Shown one piece after another: positions 1 through 7,015 of a stretch of DNA of 10,582 bases (position 1 is the stretch's first letter; the number at the start of each line of letters is the position of its first letter). Below the pieces are notes generated by a model that was not told the origin of the DNA, made no database searches, and saw nothing but the letters and a program-made list of their open reading frames with translations. The translations under genes were made by a program, and so were the position numbers. This DNA is from Planctomycetes bacterium GWF2_50_10 (GTDB lineage: Bacteria > Planctomycetota > Phycisphaerae > Sedimentisphaerales > GWF2-50-10), in contig MHYB01000063.1 in the NCBI GenBank assembly GCA_001824635.1, positions 1 through 10,582 of the forward strand. Reading direction: 5' to 3'.

Positions 1-89
1 TCATGATCGGTTCCCTTTCATGAGCCGCCATTATTAACTTTTTAGAGAACTCGGCAAGATGTGGTTGGCCGTAATAGTACCAAAGAGAC

Positions 90-1557
90 TTGATAATCAG
101 CAATGATTTTGATGATCCAACTCTCGCAAAACTTGGCGAGGCGAGGGCTTTTCTTGGAGACACGGAGGACCTTGCAGCCGATTTCTGGCAGACCGTATTA
201 CGTGTAAAGGGGCTTCCTGACAGTTTGGAATTGAGTTCAGAGGGCAAGGGTCTTGTCAAAGTTGTTTCTGAAGCATTAAACATTGAGCTGCATACTATAG
301 CAAAATTCCATAATAATATTCATTAACAATTATAGCGATGGCTTTAATCTGCCTTTGCTCAAGGAACTTTTTGCAATGGCAGATATTTCGGTTGCTAAAT
401 TCAACATGTATTCTTCGATACAGATTGACTTCCAGGATTTCCTGATGACACAATTTGAAAGGGAACGATCTGGCTTAATATCAAAATTCAAGGCGGCCGT
501 TGCCTTTGCAGGTCTCATGAAGAAGAATATAGCTGCCAAAAAGGAATTTTTCAAATACTTTAACTCATTTCAAAATGCTTCAATTGAGAACGCCTACAAT
601 ATAAATGATACTTTGGTTTTGGATATAAAGGGATGTTTCCAGTACCTCTTCAGTAAAGAGCCACTTTGCTTACTCAACATTGACTACGATACTTTGAATA
701 ATGGGCAGAATGCGAACATTGATGCGAAATATATTGAGAACCTGGCAGCGTTTAAAAGTAGGCTTGTTGAAACTGGAGGAGCATACAATAGTGATATCGA
801 ATCCTTTTTGGACAATTCTGAAAACAGGAGTTTGATATGTTTCGGGGAACTGGATGAACTTGTCAGCCGCTTCAATCAGAAATTTAAAAGACCCCCTAAA
901 ACAGAAACTTCAGGCGGTGGTGGTGTTTCCAAGCGGAAGAGAGAAATAACATTAAATGGCATACATATGGAATATGATCAGGATGATTTTGCACAACTTG
1001 CTTCGGGCATTGAAACCGATCTGCAGTCACACAGTTATGACATTAAATCATATACACCTTCGAAACCAATTCACGGATCGGGATATAATTCAGGATTCGG
1101 CGGTGGAGGCAGCAGGAGAGGTGGGATTACAGAGGGGCAAGCTAAGGAAATAGGCTTTATTGGAGAGAAGTATGTCTATGAAATATTGGTGCATAAGTAT
1201 GGTCAAGAACGCGTAACTTGGGCATCTCAATATGCCGCACAGGTAGGTATCAATCCTGAAGGCAGGGATGATGTTGGATATGATCTTTAGTATTTTGATG
1301 AATCTGGGGACAAGAAATATGTTGAGGTCAAGGCGTCAGCGGGTGATGACCCTGGTTTCTCTATTAGCAAAGCAGAAGTGAGTTTTGGTGCGCAGCATAA
1401 ATTGGCTTATGAAATAATTGTTGTGCAGGATGTTTACAAAACTAACAGGAACTTGCTTAATCTTGGAAATATATTTAGTTATGCAGAAGAGGATACATTC
1501 AGCAATAACCGCAAATTTGCCGTTGATACAGAAGGATTCAGAATCAGATTTCGATGA
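90..1557 (+). pseudogene. Decayed DUF3883 (NO VEIN C-terminal, PD-(D/E)XK-like) protein, 3' part, frameshifted and with internal TAG
   Basis: Three collinear pieces read as one protein. Frame starting at 90 runs to a TAA at 324-326. Removing one T near 324 joins it to the frame open from 301, which runs to TAG at 1288-1290. The same frame then continues 88 codons to TGA at 1555-1557. The last piece completes a DUF3883 domain: GFIGEKYVYE, then GRDDVGYDL just before the TAG, then KYVEVKAS after it, giving the E...D...ExK pattern of restriction-endonuclease-like folds. Upstream are helical sequence and two glycine-rich linkers (about 913-927 and 1099-1116). In known families this domain often ends long proteins with GHKL/sacsin-type ATPase modules, so the window probably holds only the C-terminal third. 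Stops interrupt all three frames at 35-45 and 72-77, so the 5' side also looks decayed or starts near a weak TTG at 90. The gene is AT-rich compared with metXW and pgi. The alternative is two assembly errors in an intact gene. Confidence 0.75.
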
Positions 1558-1618
1558 TCGGATGTTTTCCGGAGAAGCTAAAAACTCCATAATAATTTCC
1601 CTTGCGCTTTCATCCATT

Positions 1619-1700
1619 TTGGAGTATTCTTGGAGCAGGTTTGGAGCAGAATAGAGCATATTGGAGCATATTCTGGCGTATTCAGAGCATTTGGGCAAGA
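1619..1700. repeat. Short tandem repeat, ~10-11 bp unit (TTGGAGCATA-like), about 8 degenerate copies
   Basis: Copies begin near 1619, 1630, 1641, 1652, 1661, 1671, 1681 and 1691. The clearest contain TTGGAGTA, TTGGAGCA (three times), TAGAGCAT and CAGAGCAT. The period is close to one helical turn of DNA. It lies between the end of the DUF3883 pseudogene and the 3' side of the tRNA. No function is evident. It may be a degenerate microsatellite or mark the edge of an inserted segment. Confidence 0.6.
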
Positions 1701-1746
1701 TAATGCTGTTTGCGATAAGTTGTTGGCGTGAAAGGATTTAAGGTAC

Positions 1747-1823
<77 letters not shown>

Positions 1824-1894
1824 AGTAAAGATATCAAAAGCGAAAATGCGATGAATGTCAAGATTTTTCACCAGAGCGGGCGATCACGCTAAAC

Positions 1895-1921
1895 AAGGCC
1901 GGTATTGTTTGTACCGACCTT
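1895..1921. other. Imperfect inverted repeat (10-bp arms, 7-nt loop)
   Basis: AAGGCCGGTA and TACCGACCTT pair with a single C-A mismatch around the loop TTGTTTG. There is no T-run after either arm, so it does not look like a simple intrinsic terminator. It lies about 20 bp upstream of the 38-codon micro-ORF and between the tRNA and pilX-like genes. A regulatory or RNA-hairpin role is possible but unproven. Confidence 0.35.
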
Positions 1922-1939
1922 GGTGCAATAACGGTGTAC

Positions 1940-2056
1940 ATGAAAGGCAGGCTATTCAGGAGTCTGATGGTCGGTATCGTATTTGGGTACTCACTGAGTG
2001 TCATCGCGCCACTTAGCTGGGAACTGAACGCCTTCGCACATATTTATAATAGTTAA
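1940..2056 (+). CDS. Possible 38-aa micro-protein with a single hydrophobic segment
   Basis: ATG to TAA encodes 38 residues: a basic start (MKGRLFR), a hydrophobic stretch around SLMVGIVFGYSLSVIAPL, then a short polar tail ending HIYNS. This is the shape of a signal peptide or single-span membrane peptide. It could be a real micro-protein, a leader ahead of the pilX-like gene 150 bp downstream, or chance. There is no good Shine-Dalgarno sequence, and a different-frame 53-codon ORF (1855-2016) overlaps it, so the call is weak. I do not recognise a family. Confidence 0.25.
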   Translation: MKGRLFRSLMVGIVFGYSLSVIAPLSWELNAFAHIYNS

Positions 2057-2207
2057 AAAATAGCCGTAAAGGCGTTGTTCTCATAATATGCATGTTCTTT
2101 GTAATGAGCAAATGCTACAGTATCAAAAAAAAGAGGGGAAACATCCTAAGTTCTTGTAATATTGGCACTGATACATTTGGGCTAAACGAGAAAATATATT
2201 AAATATT

Positions 2208-2217
2208 AGGTGGAGGG
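2208..2217 (+). promoter_or_regulatory. Shine-Dalgarno AGGTGGAGGG setting the pilX-like start
   Basis: This purine-rich element ends 7 nt before ATG at 2225. It shows that translation starts at 2225 and not at the in-frame GTG at 2210, which lies inside the element itself. Confidence 0.7.
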
Positions 2218-2224
2218 AAGAATT

Positions 2225-3619
2225 ATGGTTGCTTCCAATAAACGGGGATCTGCGCTGATATTATCGATGTTTTTTGTGATGATATTTGCAGCTATTGCGA
2301 TAGCTTTTTCGCAAATGGCATCTAACAGCATCGAAACAGCACATAATCAGCAAAAAGGCGGCAAGGCGCTTAACGGAGCCTTATCGGGGTTGGAATTTGT
2401 AAAATACTGGTTGAACGGCATATCCGTTCCCGGCAGCGTTTTAAGCTCCAACAGGCTTAGCTATATAGCTGCGAAGCTGGATGACAAATTCACTGATGCC
2501 GGCGCGACGGGTGTTGAAAGATCATGGGACGGCTCAGTGCTTAGGATTGGGCGAGTTAATACGGATTCGGCTGGTACAGAGGGTTTTTCAGTAGCCGTGA
2601 GGCAGTTGATAGAAGATGGAAATGACATTATCCAGGCGGATATAACCGGGCAAAGCGATGCCGCAACACGAACAATACGAGTAGTTTACAGGTTCCAAAA
2701 ACGCGGCCATAGCGCTTTTGATTTCGGGATCGCAACCAAAGGACCATTATCGATGCTGGGCAGCGTTTCGGTTACTGGGTCTGTTGCCGCAGTCGATGCC
2801 AGCGTTTACATCGAAAGCCTTGATGTCGCTCAGGCACTTTATATGAAAGGCAACGCCCTCATATCGGGTGATGTAAGTATTGCAAACGCAAGTGGCTATG
2901 CAAAGCTCGAAGGCAGTCCCTCGATTGGCGGAATCACAGGTGAAGGTGCACAGTCACACGTTTATAAGGGTGTACCAGTAGCTGATTTCCCTACGCCCGT
3001 AACTGAGCCATTTGAAGCATACTGCACAACAACAATCACTAGTGACGCACAGGCTAAATCGAGTACTACATGGTCTAATGTCAAAATAGCGGCTAATTCA
3101 AATCCCACGTTTAATGCTCAAACTACGATAAATGGAATAATGTTTATCGAAACGCCCAATGTTGTAACGTTTGGGGGAGGGGTGACTATTCGAGGCATGA
3201 TAGTTGGCGATGGGCAGTTTACCAGTGCGCAAGCTCCAGCCGACCAGAAGCTTGTTTTCCAGGGCAATGTAACCAGTTATCCCATTAACACGCTGCCCAA
3301 TACTTCAGAATATGCAGATGTCAGGGAAGAAACTGGTACTTTCATAGTCGCACCCGGCTTTTCGGTGGAATTAAATGGTGACTTCGCAAGCGGGTTAAAC
3401 GGCACTATAGCGGCAAATGGCGTGAAGATGCAGGGCAATGCCGGAGGCGAGATACTGGGTTCTATCATTAATTACAGTAACCAACTTATGGGTCTTGCGG
3501 GCAGTACGGATCTGTTTTTCAACCGGTCGGGGACGGACAAGAATCCCGCGGGATTTATGCCTACGATGCTGGTTGTGTACGATCCACAGTCGTATGATGA
3601 AATTTCACTTGGAGAATAG
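2225..3619 (+). CDS. PilX-like type IV pilus minor pilin/pseudopilin-type membrane protein
   Basis: The protein is 464 aa from the ATG at 2225. The N terminus has a short basic head ending KRG (residues 6-8), then SALILSMFFVMIFAAIAIAF as one transmembrane helix to about residue 30. An amphipathic helix follows (SNSIETAHNQQKGGKALNGA). This is the layout of the PilX N-terminal family (RGxALxxS, then helix), whose members join type IV pilus or type II-secretion-like pseudopili. The pilin Glu5 is absent, as is common in PilX relatives. From about residue 60 the chain is exoplasmic, rich in Gly, Ser, Thr and short beta-like repeats (VSVTGSV, ALISGDVSI, VTIRGMIVGDG). This resembles a beta-solenoid and is far longer than E. 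coli or Neisseria PilX. There are no pilus genes beside it. It converges on metXW with 6 bp between stops. The N-terminal assignment is fairly sure; the C-terminal role is unknown. Confidence 0.7.
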   Translation: MVASNKRGSALILSMFFVMIFAAIAIAFSQMASNSIETAHNQQKGGKALNGALSGLEFVKYWLNGISVPGSVLSSNRLSYIAAKLDDKFTDAGATGVERSWDGSVLRIGRVNTDSAGTEGFSVAVRQLIEDGNDIIQADITGQSDAATRTIRVVYRFQKRGHSAFDFGIATKGPLSMLGSVSVTGSVAAVDASVYIESLDVAQALYMKGNALISGDVSIANASGYAKLEGSPSIGGITGEGAQSHVYKGVPVADFPTPVTEPFEAYCTTTITSDAQAKSSTTWSNVKIAANSNPTFNAQTTINGIMFIETPNVVTFGGGVTIRGMIVGDGQFTSAQAPADQKLVFQGNVTSYPINTLPNTSEYADVREETGTFIVAPGFSVELNGDFASGLNGTIAANGVKMQGNAGGEILGSIINYSNQLMGLAGSTDLFFNRSGTDKNPAGFMPTMLVVYDPQSYDEISLGE

Positions 3620-3625
3620 TCAAAA

Positions 3626-5425
3626 TCAGGCTTTTCGGGTGAGATAGACGGCCTGTTCGGCGAAGAGATTTGGGGCGAATTTAACCGGGCTTTCGTAAGC
3701 CTTGATCAGCGGGATGCGTTTTTCGACTACCGCACCAATATTTTCGCAAAACTGATCGAAATCCTTGAGCGAAAGCACATGGATGTTCGGTGAATCATAC
3801 CATTTGAAGGGTAGGAGGTCGGTTTCCGGGGCTTTGCCGGTGAAAAACAGCTGCAGGCGGCAGCGCCAGTAGCCAAAATTCGGGAAGCTGACTATCACTT
3901 TTTTGCCAATTCGAAGCAATTCTTTATACACCTTTTCGGCATTTCTGAGGGTTTGGACGGTCTGCGAGAGGATCACATAATCGAAGCTGCTGTCGGCGTA
4001 ACGACTTAGGCCTTGTTCGATATCATGGCCTATTACGGATAAACCGCGATTTACACAAGCCAGGATGAGGTGCTGGTCGAGTTCTACACCGTGGCCTTTG
4101 ATGTGTTTATCGTGATAGAGGCGGGCGAGGAGTTCGCCGTCGCCACAACCTATATCCAGGACGTTAGAGCCGGGTTCGATGAGCGATTCAATTACGCTGT
4201 AATCGATGCGTGAACGGCTGGCCTGATCCACAAGGGGTAGTGGGAAGGTCTGGGGTAATTGGGTCAGAATGTGGTTATGGGAGCCCAGCATGCGGTGATT
4301 GGAATCGATAAATCCTGAGATCAGCATGCCGAGGGTTTCGGGTTCGAGGAGGAAGGCATCGTGGCCATAGGGGGATTCGATATTGCAATAGCTTACGTCT
4401 TTTGCCGTTGCGGATAAGGCGTTTACGACCTCCTGAGACTGGTGAGGGGTGAAGAGCCAGTCGCTGGAAAAACTGACGATAAGGAAACGACTTTTTGAGA
4501 CTGAAAATGCGTTTTTGAGCGAACCGAAATCCTTTTCCGGATCGAAGTAATCCATGGCCTTAGTTATGTAGAGGTAACAGTTTGCGTCAAATCGCTCGAC
4601 GAAGGACTGGCCCTGGTAGGCCAGATATGTTTCGACGGAGAATTCCGAGTTGAAATCGTAACTGTAGTCCTGGGCGGATCTTAAGTTGCGGCTGAATTTG
4701 CGGCGCATGCTCTCTTCGGAGAGGTAGGTGATGTGGCCGATCATGCGGGCAATTGCCAGTCCCCTGTCGGGGCCGGTGGTGTTTGAGTGGTACTGGCCAT
4801 TGGCGAAATTGGCGTCGCCGAGGATGGCGTTGCGGCCGACGGCGTCGAAAGCTATGGACTGGGCAGAGAGGTGCGTGGTGGAAGCTATTACTATTGCAGA
4901 CTTTACGAACTCTGGGTAGTCGATAGCCCACTGGATGACCTGCATGCCGCCCATTGAGCCGCCTATGACGGCGAGGACCTGTTTTATGCCTAGTTTATCG
5001 AGGAGGAGCTTTTGGACTTTGACCATGTCTTCTATGGTTATGAATGGGAAGTCCAGGCCGTAAGGCTTGTTGGTATCGGGGTTTATGGATGACGGGCCGG
5101 TGGTGCCGGAGCAGCCGCCGAGGAAATTTGAGCAGATTACGAAGTATTTTGTGGTGTCTATGGGCTTGCCGGGGCCGATCATGATATCCCACCAGCCGGG
5201 TTTTTTGTCATTTTCGGAGTTGAAGCCGGCGGCGTGGGCGTTGCCGGAGAGAGCGTGGCAGATCAAAATTACGTTGTCAGCGGCGGAATCTAAATTGCCG
5301 TAAGTCTCGTAGGAAACGTCAATTGGGGCAAGTGTTTTGCCGCAGCGAAGGGACAGCGGACTAGCCGGCTCGACAAGCCGGATGGTTTGGGTTTTGACTA
5401 TTCCTACTGAACGGACATCTTCCAT
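3626..5425 (-). CDS. metXW: Bifunctional homoserine O-acyltransferase MetX fused to MetW methyltransferase-like domain
   Basis: 599 aa, cytosolic, methionine biosynthesis. Residues about 10-375 are MetX, an alpha/beta-hydrolase that acylates homoserine (acetyl-CoA or succinyl-CoA; the sequence alone does not settle which). Visible are CHALSGNAHAAG (56-67), the nucleophile elbow GGSMGG with Ser157, and the other triad members Asp322 (SSDWLF) and His355 (YGHDAF). Residues about 405-597 are MetW, a class I methyltransferase-like domain with the SAM-binding VLDIGCGDG (422-430), DYVILSQTVQTL (482-493) and the SFPNFGYW block. In many bacteria metX and metW are adjacent genes; here a linker near 376-405 joins them with no stop or internal start needed. 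The start is the only good ATG, 10 codons before MetX homology begins; no Shine-Dalgarno is seen before it. No SAM or methionine riboswitch was recognised upstream. Confidence 0.95.
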   Translation of the reverse strand: MEDVRSVGIVKTQTIRLVEPASPLSLRCGKTLAPIDVSYETYGNLDSAADNVILICHALSGNAHAAGFNSENDKKPGWWDIMIGPGKPIDTTKYFVICSNFLGGCSGTTGPSSINPDTNKPYGLDFPFITIEDMVKVQKLLLDKLGIKQVLAVIGGSMGGMQVIQWAIDYPEFVKSAIVIASTTHLSAQSIAFDAVGRNAILGDANFANGQYHSNTTGPDRGLAIARMIGHITYLSEESMRRKFSRNLRSAQDYSYDFNSEFSVETYLAYQGQSFVERFDANCYLYITKAMDYFDPEKDFGSLKNAFSVSKSRFLIVSFSSDWLFTPHQSQEVVNALSATAKDVSYCNIESPYGHDAFLLEPETLGMLISGFIDSNHRMLGSHNHILTQLPQTFPLPLVDQASRSRIDYSVIESLIEPGSNVLDIGCGDGELLARLYHDKHIKGHGVELDQHLILACVNRGLSVIGHDIEQGLSRYADSSFDYVILSQTVQTLRNAEKVYKELLRIGKKVIVSFPNFGYWRCRLQLFFTGKAPETDLLPFKWYDSPNIHVLSLKDFDQFCENIGAVVEKRIPLIKAYESPVKFAPNLFAEQAVYLTRKA

Positions 5426-5510
5426 CGGGACAAGTATATTCGATTAGTTTTGAGAGGCAAGAAAAAGTGTGCGCGGGGTGATAAAAGGTGTGTGGCCAAA
5501 TTGTTTTTTT

Positions 5511-5572
5511 GGGGGGCCAGGGGGGTGACGGTGGGGTGAGGTTTTGTGGAAGGTTGATCGGGGGGCAGGGGG
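5511..5572. other. G-run tract with G-quadruplex potential
   Basis: Five G-runs of 4-6 lie at 5511-5516, 5520-5525, 5533-5536, 5560-5565 and 5568-5572 on the plus strand. The first three are separated by 3 and 7 nt, the fourth by 23 nt, so a canonical four-tract quadruplex needs a long loop. It sits 86-147 bp upstream of the metXW start, so the G-rich strand is the non-template strand for rightward transcription and the template for metXW. It forms part of the 348-bp gene-free stretch 5426-5773. Confidence 0.4.
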
Positions 5573-5586
5573 AAGAAGACAGGAGA

Positions 5587-5628
5587 CAGAATTCAGAAGG
5601 CAGAAGGTAGAAAATAGAACATAGAACA
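5587..5628. repeat. Heptamer tandem repeat (YAGAAnn x 6)
   Basis: Six consecutive 7-nt units are CAGAATT, CAGAAGG, CAGAAGG, TAGAAAA, TAGAACA and TAGAACA. They are preceded by related GACAGGA/GACAG sequence in a strongly purine-rich strand. It separates the GC-richer metXW side from the AT-rich DUF3644 gene and looks like a degenerate microsatellite. Confidence 0.75.
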
Positions 5629-5672
5629 AGAGCATTGAATGCCGTTTTGCTTCATGCTTTAAAGAATATCCT

Positions 5673-5701
5673 TTTCCATATTACCCAGTTAATGCTATAC
5701 T
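5673..5701 (+). promoter_or_regulatory. Candidate sigma-70-type promoter for the DUF3644 gene
   Basis: TTTCCA (4 of 6 to the -35 consensus) is spaced 17 bp from TATACT (5696-5701, a good -10). This gives a start near 5708 and a leader of about 65 nt before ATG 5774. It is supported by spacing and position only. Confidence 0.35.
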
Positions 5702-5773
5702 TTTGGGCTAGTTGTACCCGGTTGGCTTCTTTTATTAAACAAATAGCTACATTAAAATTATCTTAGGTTCTAT

Positions 5774-6784
5774 ATGCAATCACGCTCAAAAAATATGTTG
5801 CATAAGTCTATTGCTGCTGTGCTATCGGCTATAGAGATATACAATAAGCCAGATTTTAAGTACCGATCAGAAACTTTTGCAATACTCTGCATAAATTCGT
5901 GGGAGCTCTTACTTAAAGCTCGTATTCTCCAGCTAAACAAAAATAGGGTCAGTTCTATTTTGCAATTTGAAAAACGGAAGCGATCAGATGGCACACTTTC
6001 AACAAAGCTCTATCGTGTTCAAAATAGGAGCGGCAATTACAATACAGTTGGCCTTTTCAAAGCGTTAGATCTTTTGATATCAGAGTATGGAGATACCATT
6101 CCTGCCGTCGTGCGCCATAATTTGGAAGCTTTGGTGGAAATTCGTGACAACTCAATTCATTTCCTAAATGAGAGTGTAATTCTTGAAAAAAAAGTTTTGG
6201 AATTAGGTACGGCAGCCATAAAGAATTATGTCAGGCTGGCAGAAAAATGGCTAGGTGCCGACTTTTCTAATTTCAATTTGTATTTGCTCCCCATAAGTTT
6301 TGTTAACACGAAAGGACAGTCAGACACAATTGTACTGAACAGTGAAGAAAATAGATTATTCAAATTCCTTCTTGCAAATGAAAAAATATTCAATAATTCG
6401 GACTCAGATGACTTCAATTACACTTTGGCAATTAAGGTGAAATTTGAAAAAGGAAAATCGCCTGATAATGCTATCGTAGTCACAAATTCAAAGGAGGATA
6501 CTGCAATAAAAATTGAATTATCCGAAGAGGATATTCGTGAGCAGTACCCATGGGATTACAAAATATTAACCACTCGTCTCGAAAAGAGGTATTCTGATTT
6601 TAAATCGAATGATAAGTATCACAAAATCCGAATCGAATTAGCTAAAAATGAAAAATATTGCAGGGTTAGATTTCTTGACCCTGGGAATCCTAGAAGTGCA
6701 ACAAAACAGTTTTATAATTCCAATATACTTAAAGAATTTGACGCTCATTACACAATGAAAAAAGAAGATTTGACCAGTAATTAA
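5774..6784 (+). CDS. DUF3644 domain protein with HEPN-type R-x4-H motif
   Basis: 336 aa, soluble, with no signal peptide or membrane span. Residues about 10-165 match the DUF3644 pattern: FKYRSETFAILCINSWELLL (28-47) followed by KARIL, then VEIRDNSIHF (121-130). Arg124 and His129 form R-x4-H, the catalytic signature of HEPN ribonucleases, in an all-helical setting. The C-terminal half (about 170-336) is charged, with alternating beta and helix, and has no motif I recognise. Function is unassigned in the family; an RNase, abortive-infection or toxin-like role is inference from the HEPN motif. It is AT-rich compared with metXW and pgi, which fits acquisition. A weak TTAGG lies 7 nt before the ATG; ATG at 5795 is an alternative start. 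A cut-down zinc-ribbon ORF starts 71 bp downstream, perhaps a former operon partner. Confidence 0.75.
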   Translation: MQSRSKNMLHKSIAAVLSAIEIYNKPDFKYRSETFAILCINSWELLLKARILQLNKNRVSSILQFEKRKRSDGTLSTKLYRVQNRSGNYNTVGLFKALDLLISEYGDTIPAVVRHNLEALVEIRDNSIHFLNESVILEKKVLELGTAAIKNYVRLAEKWLGADFSNFNLYLLPISFVNTKGQSDTIVLNSEENRLFKFLLANEKIFNNSDSDDFNYTLAIKVKFEKGKSPDNAIVVTNSKEDTAIKIELSEEDIREQYPWDYKILTTRLEKRYSDFKSNDKYHKIRIELAKNEKYCRVRFLDPGNPRSATKQFYNSNILKEFDAHYTMKKEDLTSN

Positions 6785-6792
6785 CTTTGAAT

Positions 6793-6823
6793 GGTGGTGA
6801 GCAAAAAAGATTTGCCCACCACC
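6793..6823. repeat. REP-like palindrome A (variant)
   Basis: GGTGGTGAGCAAA and TTTGCCCACCACC pair with one mismatch (G-T if transcribed) around a 5-nt centre. The core TTTGCCCACC is shared with the other copies near the RAYT gene. It lies 8 nt after the DUF3644 stop and could also act as an RNA 3'-end hairpin, though no T-run follows. Confidence 0.75.
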
Positions 6824-6855
6824 ACGGCCTTATAACTCCAATACTGAGGTGCAAT

Positions 6856-6915
6856 ATGATAATTGAATGCCCCTATTGCGAATCAAAGGTTAACGGCGTG
6901 ATTAAAGTTTTGTAG
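6856..6915 (+). pseudogene. Truncated zinc-ribbon protein remnant
   Basis: ATG to TAG encodes only 19 residues, MIIECPYCESKVNGVIKVL. The CPYC (C-x2-C) after a hydrophobic start is typical of the first knuckle of a small zinc-ribbon protein, which would need a second C-x2-C further on; none is present. The reading frame ends exactly in a REP-like half-site (GCCCACCGGA at 6915-6924), whose junction supplies the TAG. I infer a gene truncated by REP/RAYT insertion or associated deletion. It lies directly after the DUF3644 gene. With only 19 residues, chance cannot be fully excluded. Confidence 0.45.
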
Positions 6916-6926
6916 CCCACCGGAAT
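6909..6926 (-). repeat. REP-like half-site (inverted orientation)
   Basis: The sequence is TTTG, then TA, then GCCCACCGGAAT. Apart from the inserted TA and one extra A, it matches the reverse complement of the CATCCGGTGGGCAAA arm found at 7301, 7604 and 9304. Only one arm is present. It sits at the break-point of the zinc-ribbon remnant. Confidence 0.5.
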
Positions 6927-7015
6927 ACCGAAAAAATTGCATCTAATTTGCACTCTTATATTTCCACATACACCTAGACTCTTGAATTCAATCCTTGTAA
7001 ATCTATAATACTCCC

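Noticed and set aside
1288..1290. TAG as programmed readthrough or a recoded amber codon
   Set aside because: The pilX-like gene uses TAG as its normal stop, no pyrrolysine-type context was seen, and the gene carries a second disabling change, so decay or sequence error is simpler.
1336..1698. 120-codon minus-strand ORF opposite the DUF3883 tail
   Set aside because: It lies antisense to the coding continuation after the TAG and to the tandem repeat, and its translation shows no family features.
1855..2016. 53-codon ORF overlapping the 38-codon micro-ORF
   Set aside because: No Shine-Dalgarno sequence, no signal or domain pattern, and it reads through the 1895 stem-loop; kept only as a competing frame.
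2162..2183. Sigma-54-like promoter (TTGGCAC...TTTGG) before the pilX-like gene
   Set aside because: The required GG-N10-GC spacing fails: the bases at the -12 position are TT, and the next GG is 13 bp away.
4587..4931. 114-codon minus-strand ORF and other frames inside metXW
   Set aside because: Out-of-frame shadows of the MetX coding sequence with Arg/Pro/His-biased composition.
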